DNA of 34,004 nt from an uncultured bacterium (lineage in GTDB: Bacteria; Verrucomicrobiota; Kiritimatiellia; RFP12; UBA1067): the NCBI GenBank assembly GCA_902769585.1, contig CACXPT010000010.1, positions 1 through 34,004 on the forward strand, read 5' to 3'. Made by a program: the position numbers and the translations under genes. Within the stretch, counting starts at the first letter, position 1. Every line of letters begins with the position of its first letter. Below are positions 24,786-31,933 of this stretch, piece by piece. Below the pieces are notes generated by a model that was given only the letters and a program-made list of their open reading frames with translations, did no database searches and was not told where the DNA came from.

Positions 24786-25958
24786 ATGATAGACAATCGC
24801 GTCCACTGCATAGCCGGCCACCTTGCTCCACCCGTAGATGACCTCGGAGACGGGCACGAGCTTCGCGGTCGCGCCGGCGCCGAAGCCGGCCGGGCGCTGG
24901 TTCGTGTTGTTCTTCTCGATCTTCTTCGAGTGCGGGACCACGTCGCCAGTGACGCACTGCGCCGCCGCCACGGCAATCAGCGGCACGCTATGTATCAGCC
25001 GCTTCTTGTCGTCTGGGTTCCAGAAGCCGTCGAGCGGCAGCGTATGGATGTTTCCGTTCAGCTTGAACGCCACCCACATCGTCGGCGCGGGCAGGACGCC
25101 GTTGTCGTCGACTTCCGTGACATCCTTTCCGTTCTTCGTCTTCTTCTCGACCTTGATGCCCTCCGTGTCGCCGCGCTTCGAGACGTACGGCTTTATGTCC
25201 CACGCGTCCCCGGCGCAGGTGAAGCTGTAGATCTGCTTCCACGGCGACTTTGACTTCTCGAACGTCTTGATCTCCTTCTCCTTCCACGGCGACTTCTTCA
25301 CCTCGTCCTTGCCCGACTCCGCGAGCGGCAGCTTGAACGCGTCCGCGAGCTTGCTCGACAGCCCCAGCGTGTAGATGCCGAAAACCCAGCCGTCGGATTC
25401 CGCGGTCGAAGTGGACGATCCAAGCCGCGCGAGCGGATCCGCCTCGTTCTGCGCGGCCAGCAGCTGCGCGTTCCATATTCCCATCGCGGACGATCCCCAC
25501 GCGTAGAACATGGCGATGTGCTTCAGGAATATCTTGCACACCCTGGCGGCAAGCCATCCCCCCGTCCCGCCCGTCAGGACGCCTATCGTGTGCATGGCGA
25601 TCGCGATCCCCTTGAAGATGACGCCCACGAACGGGGTCGCCGACGCCGCGTCGAAGCCGAGCGCGATCGGCTCGACCACCTTCGCGACGCTCCGGAGCTT
25701 CACTGCGAGCGACAGCGCCTCGTACATCTCGTCGTTGATGTTCTGCACGGCGTTCATCCCGCGGGCCTGCCAGATGGCGTGCGCGAGCGCCGCCGAGTCC
25801 GCCGCGTTCTGGAGGCGCATCTTCGCCTTCGAGAGCTGCGCCGTGTTCCACGTCATGGTGAGCATCCCCAGCACGAGGAAGATGACGAGCGCCACCACCA
25901 CGCCCACGCTGCCCTGCTCGGAGGCGAGGCGCGACCTCATCGTGCGGATCAGTTCCAT
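24783..25958 (-). CDS. tadG: TadG-like pilus protein (391 aa)
   Basis: ATG 25958 is preferred because GAGGAG lies seven bases upstream; a GTG at 25964 is too close to it. The N-terminus has one transmembrane segment (VGVVVALVIFLVLGMLTMTW, near residues 18-37) followed by AKMRLQNAADSAALAHA, the characteristic Tad-G motif. The long exported part has further hydrophobic patches (PFVGVIFKGIAIAMHTIGVL). TadG proteins are envelope components that support Flp pilus assembly. The gene overlaps the end of the preceding 854-residue TadG/TadE-like gene by ten bases. Confidence 0.82.
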   Translation of the reverse strand: MELIRTMRSRLASEQGSVGVVVALVIFLVLGMLTMTWNTAQLSKAKMRLQNAADSAALAHAIWQARGMNAVQNINDEMYEALSLAVKLRSVAKVVEPIALGFDAASATPFVGVIFKGIAIAMHTIGVLTGGTGGWLAARVCKIFLKHIAMFYAWGSSAMGIWNAQLLAAQNEADPLARLGSSTSTAESDGWVFGIYTLGLSSKLADAFKLPLAESGKDEVKKSPWKEKEIKTFEKSKSPWKQIYSFTCAGDAWDIKPYVSKRGDTEGIKVEKKTKNGKDVTEVDDNGVLPAPTMWVAFKLNGNIHTLPLDGFWNPDDKKRLIHSVPLIAVAAAQCVTGDVVPHSKKIEKNNTNQRPAGFGAGATAKLVPVSEVIYGWSKVAGYAVDAIVYH

Positions 25959-28513
25959 TTCCACGCTCCTCCCTGGTAGGTCTGCCTGTCCTTGTCGATG
26001 ATGTTGCCTGTGTCGCTGCCGGGCGCGAGCGAGCCGGGCATGTCGTCTTCCACGCCGTCCGCCGCGTCCACGATCTCGTCGGGCGACTTGCCCTCGCGCT
26101 TCGCCTTCCCCGCGCTCTCGAGGCCCATCATCGCGCCGTACTCCACCTCCAGGTTATACGACTTGACGAGCTTGTCGTAGTACGCCTTCACCTTGTCCAG
26201 CATCTCGCGGGTCCCCTTCCCGATGTCGTAGGGCATGCAGCCTGCCGGAATCTTGAAGCTGGAGTCGTTCCCCGCGTCGAAAATAGTCTTGTTCCCCGTT
26301 TTGATGAGCGTGTTGATGCAGGCCTCCGCGAAGTATGTGCCGACGCAATTCGCGCGCGCCGACGCAAATGAGTTGACGTCATTCTGGTACTGCGCCCATT
26401 GCTTCCGCAGCGCCTCGGCCGCGTTGTCGATTTCCGAAAGCTTCTTCTTCAGGTTCGCCTTCAGCGTCGCCCACTTCGCGCGCGCCTTCTTCGCCGCCGA
26501 GGCCGGATCCTTCATGACCTCCTCGTCGTTCGGGTCGAACACGGGGTCGTCCTCGTCGCCCGTCCAGGTGGCGGTGCCGTTCTCCATGTTCTCGATGTCC
26601 TTGATCTCCTTCTGGATGAGCGTCTTGATGGCCTGGAACGACTTCTCCGCCTTCTGCGCCATCGCGTGGACCTCCTTGTCCTGCCTCTCCCAAGCCTCCA
26701 GGTCATGCCCCTCCTGCCACTTCACGAGGTTGTGCACGTTCACCTTGTTGCGCTTGGCGAACTCGACGATCTTGCTGTAGAGCCAGTTCGAACTCACGCC
26801 TCCCTTGATCGCGGCGCTGATCGCGAACTGCTTCTTGCTGAAGATGATGGCGAATTTCTGTATTGCGCCGATGTCCGGATACATGTTCTCGTTGTCGGAA
26901 CCGTAGCGCAGGCCCTTGTTCTGGGCGTACCATTCGCCGAGATTGGCATTCCCGTTCATGCTGCAGAGGCTCTGGCCGTAGCGCTTGTGGTAGCTGCCGT
27001 CCCAGTAGAAGTAGTCCTTGGAGCGGTAGCTCGACGAATTGAAGTATTGCTCGAGGTTCCTTGCCACCCTGTCCTGGTCGCTGTTGTCGGTGACCGTGGA
27101 CCAGCACTTCCCGTAGTCCCCTCCCCTCGGATAGCTGTCTCTGTCGCCAGTGTCGAACGGCCAGAGGTCCTTTAGTTCGCTGATGTACTTCCAGTACTGC
27201 GCAGGGACGATGCGGTACACGCCGTCCTTCAGCGTCAGCGTGTCCTCGCAGATCCTGTACCTCATGCAGTACTTCACGAACTTGAGGTAGTCCTTCATCT
27301 CGTTGGCGAGGTCGTCGAGCGCAGTGACGGAGGCGTTGTTCGTGTAGGAGCCGGGAGCGAACGCCGTCGCGCCCTCGGAGTAGAGGTTCTCGTTCGAGAT
27401 GTCCGGCTGCGGGAACACCATGCTGTGGCCCGTCGCGACCGGCGGCTTCGACACCTTGCCGCGGCCGGAGACGACCGGGAACAGCCAGCCGTACTCGTAG
27501 GGCCAGTTGATCTCCACGTGGATCATCGCGAGCCCGTTGTCGTTCGCCGGCCAGCCGTGCGCGCCCGTCACGAAGAAGCCGTCGCTCTTCGCCTCCTTGT
27601 CCGCGACCAGCGGATAGACGAGGCGCTTGAGCTTGCTCCTCTTTGCGAACATGAAGCTCCCGTTGAGGTCGTCCATGTCCTCCACCGTCACGACCTCCTT
27701 GCCTATCGTGGACTTCGCGCGCGCTATTCGCGACCCCGCGCCGTACATCTGCCGGGCGAACCTCGCCGCCGCGCTCTTGCCGTTGAAGAGCTTGTCGATC
27801 TTGATCCCGTCCTTGCCGAGGATCTTGTCGAACGCCTTCTGCAGGAGCTTCTGTATTCCCTCGGCGATCGGCTTGAGCGCCGCCGACACGAGCTTGTCGA
27901 CCAGCTGCTTGACGAGCTTGTTGACAAATCCCCCTATGCCGCTCTCGCTGCCGCCGAGGAACGACGGGAGCGGCATGTTCGTTATGGACCCCGCGATCCA
28001 GTCGGGGATGCCCTGCGTGAGCGCCTTCACGCCGGCATCGCAGAGCGCCGTGAACCCGTCGGAGATGGTCTTGCCGGGCGTGCCGCCGTAGTAGCCGATG
28101 CCGCAGGTGGACATGAGGAACATGGTCGATATGTTCGCCCGGTTGTTGAACCTGTTCGCGCCCTGGATGGCGGTGTCCAGGCTCGCGAGCGCCTTCTTGA
28201 GGGGATCCGGCATGCTGCTCCCCGCGATGCCGGTCTTTGACTTCTTCGAAATGCTGCTGGAGAACTCGAGCCCGTCGGAGCCGCGCACCATCGCGATGCG
28301 CCCAACCGTCCACGCCGCGTGGTTCGCCATCACCTGCGCGTCCCAGTACCCGGCGATCTCGATGAGCGCGCTGCACACGAGGACGACGATGGGAGCGATT
28401 AGCGCGAACTCGGAGAACACGGAAGCGCGCGAGGAGACGATGCGTCGCGAGGCCTTCGCCCCGCGCTTACCGTCCTTCCTCGTCAGCCACCTAAACAATC
28501 TCCAACTCTCCAC
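25949..28513 (-). CDS. Very large TadE/TadG-like exported protein (up to 854 aa)
   Basis: Near the N-terminus, SSRASVFSEFALIAPIVVLV and the following hydrophobic stretch form a TadE-type pilin-like signal with Glu in FSEFAL. The remaining 800 residues are mostly hydrophilic, with a helical, probably coiled region at about 600-720 (HDLEAWERQDKEVHAMAQKAEKSF part) and no family I recognise. Most TadE/TadG proteins are 150-600 residues, so it is oversized and may form a minor pilin or a tip component. The GTG start at 28513 is uncertain, since it lies within a period-7 repeat and lacks a good Shine-Dalgarno; a TTG at 28498 is also possible. Confidence 0.75.
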   Translation of the reverse strand: MESWRLFRWLTRKDGKRGAKASRRIVSSRASVFSEFALIAPIVVLVCSALIEIAGYWDAQVMANHAAWTVGRIAMVRGSDGLEFSSSISKKSKTGIAGSSMPDPLKKALASLDTAIQGANRFNNRANISTMFLMSTCGIGYYGGTPGKTISDGFTALCDAGVKALTQGIPDWIAGSITNMPLPSFLGGSESGIGGFVNKLVKQLVDKLVSAALKPIAEGIQKLLQKAFDKILGKDGIKIDKLFNGKSAAARFARQMYGAGSRIARAKSTIGKEVVTVEDMDDLNGSFMFAKRSKLKRLVYPLVADKEAKSDGFFVTGAHGWPANDNGLAMIHVEINWPYEYGWLFPVVSGRGKVSKPPVATGHSMVFPQPDISNENLYSEGATAFAPGSYTNNASVTALDDLANEMKDYLKFVKYCMRYRICEDTLTLKDGVYRIVPAQYWKYISELKDLWPFDTGDRDSYPRGGDYGKCWSTVTDNSDQDRVARNLEQYFNSSSYRSKDYFYWDGSYHKRYGQSLCSMNGNANLGEWYAQNKGLRYGSDNENMYPDIGAIQKFAIIFSKKQFAISAAIKGGVSSNWLYSKIVEFAKRNKVNVHNLVKWQEGHDLEAWERQDKEVHAMAQKAEKSFQAIKTLIQKEIKDIENMENGTATWTGDEDDPVFDPNDEEVMKDPASAAKKARAKWATLKANLKKKLSEIDNAAEALRKQWAQYQNDVNSFASARANCVGTYFAEACINTLIKTGNKTIFDAGNDSSFKIPAGCMPYDIGKGTREMLDKVKAYYDKLVKSYNLEVEYGAMMGLESAGKAKREGKSPDEIVDAADGVEDDMPGSLAPGSDTGNIIDKDRQTYQGGAWKWN

Positions 28514-28523
28514 TAGCCACTAG
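28496..28523. repeat. Period-7 repeat at the tadV/TadG-like junction
   Basis: Minus-strand heptads CTAGTGG, CTAGTGG, AGAGTTG, GAGATTG. The first contains the tadV stop TAG, and the candidate GTG start of the next gene straddles the second and third heptads. Confidence 0.7.
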
Positions 28524-29014
28524 AACTCCTGCACAAACACCGCCACGAGCGTGCCGGCCGTGATCGCGAGCGCATACGGCACCATCGGCGGGTTGCGGAG
28601 GCCCTGCTGCTTGCGCGGCATCCCCACCATGATCTTGAACACGTTGGCGAGCGTCGTGAGAAGCACGCCGTTCCACGCCATGATCGCCACCGCGATGACG
28701 CCGCCCGCGATGCAAGTGTTGCATACGACGCGCAGCACCATCGGCCATCCGACGATCGCGCCGACGGCCGCCATGAGCTTCATGTCGCCGCCGCCCACCA
28801 CCCCGAGAAGACAGAACGGGAGGAACAACCCTCCCGCTATCGCCAATCCGAGCGCCGAATCCTTCAATCCTTCCACCCCGCCCTCGATGACAGCCGCCCC
28901 CACGCCAAGCGCAATGGCGCCGAGCGTGAGCCAGTTCGGTATCCTCCTCTCCCTTATCTCGCCGTAGCAGGCGAAGGCTAGGATGAACGGCAGCGCGATC
29001 CAGACGATAGGCAT
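28520..29014 (-). CDS. tadV: Prepilin peptidase TadV/CpaA (A24 family), first catalytic Asp replaced by Glu
   Basis: A 164-residue integral membrane protein with about five helices, right for the short CpaA/TadV type without a methylase domain. The second catalytic motif is intact: GGGDMKLMAA with Asp77. At the first motif the sequence reads CYGEIRERRIPN, so Glu19 stands where family members carry Asp (DxRxRxIPN). The codon is GAG, so one base change from GAT/GAC. The enzyme should cleave the leaders of the Flp pilins and TadE-like pseudopilins at the inner membrane. ATG 29014 overlaps the pilin-like gene stop (TGATG). Confidence 0.88.
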   Translation of the reverse strand: MPIVWIALPFILAFACYGEIRERRIPNWLTLGAIALGVGAAVIEGGVEGLKDSALGLAIAGGLFLPFCLLGVVGGGDMKLMAAVGAIVGWPMVLRVVCNTCIAGGVIAVAIMAWNGVLLTTLANVFKIMVGMPRKQQGLRNPPMVPYALAITAGTLVAVFVQEF

Positions 29015-29199
29015 CAGAATATGGGGAGCTTGATCATCAACGAGCGAAAGGCGTAGTCAAGGCCCAGCCCCTTGAAAAGCCAGCTATCGGGGTTCAGCAT
29101 CAAGGCGGCCAGCCCGAGCGTAATCGAAGTGACAAGCGAGTACTCCAGATACACGCTCGCCCGCTCCGACCCGAGCCGCCGCCTGATGCGTCTGAACAT
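29014..29199 (-). CDS. Small third pilin-like protein (61 aa)
   Basis: A 61-residue protein with a basic head and a pilin-like segment SERASVYLEYSLVTSITLGL. Glu in LEYSL matches the conserved Glu of Flp pilins, but GATF is replaced by ASVY and the C-terminus is hydrophobic (LMIKLPIF). It could be a minor pilin. ATG 29199 lies four bases after the previous stop, without a strong Shine-Dalgarno, and its stop overlaps the tadV start, so it is likely translated by coupling. Confidence 0.75.
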   Translation of the reverse strand: MFRRIRRRLGSERASVYLEYSLVTSITLGLAALMLNPDSWLFKGLGLDYAFRSLMIKLPIF

Positions 29200-29203
29200 C
29201 CTG

Positions 29204-29461
29204 TTAGGGGTTCTGCTGGCCGCCGCCGCCCTGCTGGCCGCCCTTGTTGTTGGCGTCCTTCAGCGTCTTGGTCAGATCCACGTTCTTGACGTTCGTCGTG
29301 ACGGTCTCCGTCTGCTCGCCGGTGGCGCCGAAGAGCTTCTTCAGGTCATCGCCGAAGAACATGGCCGCCGCGGCGACGACGATAGCCACGAGACCCGCCA
29401 GAAGCGCGTACTCGATGAACGTGGCACCCTTGCGGGAACCGAACTTTCTCTGTTTGCTCAT
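29204..29461 (-). CDS. flp2: Flp-type pilin 2 (85 aa)
   Basis: The prepilin signature GATFIEYALLAGLVAIVVAA follows a basic leader MSKQRKFGSRK, with conserved Glu and Tyr in IEYALL and a probable cleavage after Gly12 by TadV. The mature part has the hydrophobic helix, then a hydrophilic segment and a Gly/Gln-rich tail (GGQQGGGGQQNP). It is longer than the first pilin because of this tail. Expected to be a structural subunit of the Flp pilus. An AAGGA lies ten bases before the ATG. Confidence 0.92.
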   Translation of the reverse strand: MSKQRKFGSRKGATFIEYALLAGLVAIVVAAAAMFFGDDLKKLFGATGEQTETVTTNVKNVDLTKTLKDANNKGGQQGGGGQQNP

Positions 29462-29486
29462 TTGTGTGTTTTCCTTTTCTGTTTGC

Positions 29487-29500
29487 GGGCCACCCGGCCC
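29487..29500 (-). terminator. Short hairpin between pilin 1 and pilin 2
   Basis: GGGCC/GGCCC with a four-base loop lies in the 55-base spacer between the two pilin genes. Without a U-run, it could act as an mRNA-stabilising or partial attenuating structure that lets the first pilin be made in excess, which is inference. Confidence 0.4.
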
Positions 29501-29516
29501 ATTTAGAAACTTACGG

Positions 29517-29687
29517 CTACTTCTTCGGCGTGACTTCCGTGGTCTTGTCCGCCATAGAGGAGAAGAAGTCGCTGATCGCCTTGCCGTACTTCATCACGCC
29601 AACGGCGCCTACGATGCCGATGAGCGCAGCCAGAAGCGCGTACTCCAGAAACGTCGCTCCGCGTTTTCTCTTTCTGTCGTCCATCAT
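29517..29687 (-). CDS. flp1: Flp-type pilin 1, first gene of the Tad operon (56 aa)
   Basis: A small frame running from ATG 29687 to TAG 29517. The basic leader MMDDRKRKRG precedes ATFLEYALLAALIGIVGAVG, the classical Flp prepilin motif with Glu and Tyr in LEYALL; cleavage is expected after Gly10. The rest reads VMKYGKAISDFFSSMADK and ends TPKK, giving the short mature length typical of Flp pilins. GGAAGGAG lies just upstream. It is the promoter-proximal gene, matching its likely role as the major subunit. The second ATG three bases downstream is an equally possible start. Confidence 0.92.
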   Translation of the reverse strand: MMDDRKRKRGATFLEYALLAALIGIVGAVGVMKYGKAISDFFSSMADKTTEVTPKK

Positions 29688-29744
29688 CAGTCTCCTTCCG
29701 TGCCAAACTCAAAGCCCAAGGGCACAATGCCCTCAGCCGGCGTA

Positions 29745-29774
29745 ATTATAGCAAGTCACTCCCATTGTCCGCAA
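29745..29774 (-). promoter_or_regulatory. Promoter of the Tad/Flp operon
   Basis: Minus-strand -10 TATAAT, extended by TGC (29745-29750), with TTGCGG (29769-29774) as -35 at an 18-base spacing. A GGGCA/TGCCC hairpin lies near the predicted start of the mRNA. It drives the pilin genes and probably the whole operon to 13477. Confidence 0.7.
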
Positions 29775-29782
29775 GCGCAAAA

Positions 29783-29800
29783 GGCAGAACCCCTGCTACC
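29783..29800 (-). terminator. Weak terminator of the lipoprotein pair
   Basis: A five-pair stem GGTAG/CTGCC, followed by TTTT on the minus strand, starts at the stop codon of the gene ending at 29796. The stem is short, so read-through into the Tad operon is possible. Confidence 0.35.
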
Positions 29801-30233
29801 TTGCTTCGGGCTTCAGGATGAGACATTGCGTGCGAACCTCGTGCCTGTTGATCAGCAAGAGGCTCCACATAGCGCTGTCGTCCTCGACAGACCGCAACTG
29901 CGCGATCCTGTGCGAGCCGACCACGTCAAGCGCGTGCCTGAGCGAAACGAGGTTGTTGTCCAGCGTAGCCTCGTCCGCGAACAGCTTCACGTTGAAGTCG
30001 TCAACGACCTCCTCGCTTCCCTCCGTCCACGGACGCCCCGTGGAGAGAGGAATGCATCCTAACAGCTGATACGAGAAGTTCTGCGTCAGGAACGTGGCTA
30101 CAGGCACCTCTCCGTCGTTGATCGGGACGTCTGAATTCCACCTGGCGATCTCCGAGTAGGAGCTGCACCCAGCGAACGCGAGCGCAAATGAGACCAGCGT
30201 CAAAACCGCAAGCGACTTCATGTTCATTCTCAT
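29796..30233 (-). CDS. Small lipoprotein, second of a related pair (145 aa)
   Basis: Signal with lipobox AFAGC at Cys22/23 region (LVSFALAFAGCSS) marks export and lipid anchoring. The mature part contains YQLLGCIPLSTGRPW and a helical stretch VSLRHALDVVGSHRI. It resembles the preceding 154-residue lipoprotein over the IPL..G...W block, so the two are probably paralogs. The ATG 30233 overlaps the upstream stop (ATGA); ATG 30227 is better spaced from AAAGG and is an alternative. Function unknown. Confidence 0.75.
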   Translation of the reverse strand: MRMNMKSLAVLTLVSFALAFAGCSSYSEIARWNSDVPINDGEVPVATFLTQNFSYQLLGCIPLSTGRPWTEGSEEVVDDFNVKLFADEATLDNNLVSLRHALDVVGSHRIAQLRSVEDDSAMWSLLLINRHEVRTQCLILKPEAR

Positions 30234-30694
30234 TTACCTTTCTTGTATACGACCTTGCGCGGCACGAGAATCGCCGACACGCTCATGTGCGACGAGCCGA
30301 AGCACGTGCCCACAGCACCGCCGTAGCTTGGCCCGGCATACGACGCGTCACCGTCAAAGTAGTTGACGTCCGCCAAGTCGCAGTTGCGGGTTTCCGCGAT
30401 CTTCAGCAGCGCGGTCTGCAGCTCTTCGACGCCCACCTGGTCGCTGAAGAACGACGTGCCGCCCTCTATGGACTTCTTTTCGTCGTTCCACCTGAGGTCT
30501 CCCGAGACGAGCGGTATGGTCCAGAACATGTAGTACCCTGACGTGTCGATCAGGACGGCCTGGCCGATCTTACCGTCGACGCCCCTGACGGAGATGCCGT
30601 CAAGCGATCCCGGAGACGAGTACGTTACCGTCGCGCAGCCCGCCGCCATCGAGGCCGCAAGCGCCACAACGCCAATCTTAGCTAGTGTATTCAT
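30230..30694 (-). CDS. Small lipoprotein, first of a related pair (154 aa)
   Basis: Hydrophobic signal ending in the lipobox MAAGC, with Cys20 as the lipid site. The mature part has GYYMFWTIPLVSGDLRW, VEELQTALLKIAETRNCDLA, and a glycine-rich region GPSYGGAVGTCFGSSH. AAGGA lies nine bases before ATG 30694. It is coupled to the second lipoprotein. No named domain recognised; position next to the Tad operon may be coincidental. Confidence 0.78.
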   Translation of the reverse strand: MNTLAKIGVVALAASMAAGCATVTYSSPGSLDGISVRGVDGKIGQAVLIDTSGYYMFWTIPLVSGDLRWNDEKKSIEGGTSFFSDQVGVEELQTALLKIAETRNCDLADVNYFDGDASYAGPSYGGAVGTCFGSSHMSVSAILVPRKVVYKKGK

Positions 30695-30718
30695 GTCATT
30701 GTTTCCTTAACCGCGTAC

Positions 30719-30747
30719 ATTATAACGTTATTCGCCCCGCACCGCAA
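30719..30747 (-). promoter_or_regulatory. Promoter of the lipoprotein pair
   Basis: Consensus -10 TATAAT (30719-30724) with TTGCGG (30742-30747) at a 17-base spacing, on the minus strand. The predicted leader is under 25 bases. The stretch 30748-30787 after pheA contains small inverted repeats (GCACG/CGTGC, CCGC/GCGG) but no convincing terminator. Confidence 0.7.
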
Positions 30748-30787
30748 GCGGCACGTTTTCCCCTCGTGCTCCTGGCCAAGCCTTGAC

Positions 30788-31933
30788 TCAAGTCTCGGCG
30801 TATGCGCCAAGGAAGGTGAAGTGCTCGATCTCGGGATCGGCCGCAAGCTCGGCGAGCAGAGCCAGGACGTTCGGATCGCGCGGCGACGCCTCGAAGTCGA
30901 AGGTGAAGCGGAACTCGAAGTCCATGCCCGGCACGGGGCGCGACTCGAGCTTCGTGAGGTTCACGTTGATGGCGGCGAACTTCGAGATGATGGTGTTGAG
31001 CGAGCCCGGACGGTGCGGCAGGCTCATCATGATGCTGAACTTGTTCGCGTCGGGATATATCTCCAGGTTCTTCGAGATGCAGATGAAGCGCGTGTAGTTG
31101 ACGGCCGTGTTGGAGATGTTCTCCTGCAGGACGTCTAGTCCGTAAAGCTCGGCGCAGGCGCGCGACGCGATGACGGCGCGGTTCTTCTGGCGCATCTTCC
31201 CGAGCGACTTCGCGGCCACGGCCGTGTTCGTCTGCGGTATCTGCTGCCATCCCGGATGCGCGCGCAGGAACTCTCCGCACTGCGCGAGGGCGTGCGGGTG
31301 GCTCGATATCTCCTTGATGTCCTCGATCTTCACGCCGGGCACGGCAAGGAGCACGTGGTTGATGCGCAGGCGCAGGGCCTTGACGATGTGGAAGTGATGG
31401 CGCACCATCGCGTCGTAGACGGGCGCGACGGATCCGGCGGCAGAGTTCTCGATCGGCAGGATGCCGTACGGGCAGAGATCCTTCTCGACGGCGGAGAACA
31501 CGTTCTCGAAGCCGTCGAAGTAGAGGATGGTGGGCAGCGGAAAGACGAGCGACGTCGCCTGCTGCGCGTACGCGCCCTCGGTGCCCGGGCACGCCACGAG
31601 CGTGCGCGTGGGGAACGTGCCGCCCGCGTCGGCGGCGGAGCGGATAGAGTCCACCAGCTTCGACGGGCCGCCAAGGGCCGCGCGCTGCCGCGCGCGGGAG
31701 ATGCCGAAAAGCGTGGAGAAGAGCAGCCGCGCGCCGTTCTCGTACTCGGGGCCGACCTCGCCCGCCACGCGGTAGAGGATCTCGCGCTCGCGCGCGGGAT
31801 CGAGCACGGGCGCGCGCCGCTCTCGCTTCGACTTCGCCACGTCCTCTACGATCTCAAGCCTGCGACGGAAGAGCTTCACCAGCTCCTCGTCGATGCCGTT
31901 TATCTCCTTGCGAATTTCCTTGATGTCTTTCAT
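30788..31933 (-). CDS. pheA: Bifunctional chorismate mutase / prephenate dehydratase (P-protein)
   Basis: A 381-residue protein in three parts. Residues 1-90 form an AroQ chorismate mutase (IRKEINGIDEELVKLFRRRL). Residues about 107-285 are prephenate dehydratase: PGTEGAYAQQA, ILPIENSAAGSV and the catalytic NYTRF motif. Residues about 290-381 are an ACT domain with the ESRP motif that in the family binds phenylalanine for feedback inhibition. It converts chorismate to prephenate to phenylpyruvate in the cytoplasm. ATG 31933 overlaps the aroF stop as ATGA. The gene is second in the operon and is expected to be controlled by the leader-peptide attenuator upstream of aroF, adding transcriptional control to feedback inhibition. 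Confidence 0.95.
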   Translation of the reverse strand: MKDIKEIRKEINGIDEELVKLFRRRLEIVEDVAKSKRERRAPVLDPAREREILYRVAGEVGPEYENGARLLFSTLFGISRARQRAALGGPSKLVDSIRSAADAGGTFPTRTLVACPGTEGAYAQQATSLVFPLPTILYFDGFENVFSAVEKDLCPYGILPIENSAAGSVAPVYDAMVRHHFHIVKALRLRINHVLLAVPGVKIEDIKEISSHPHALAQCGEFLRAHPGWQQIPQTNTAVAAKSLGKMRQKNRAVIASRACAELYGLDVLQENISNTAVNYTRFICISKNLEIYPDANKFSIMMSLPHRPGSLNTIISKFAAINVNLTKLESRPVPGMDFEFRFTFDFEASPRDPNVLALLAELAADPEIEHFTFLGAYAET

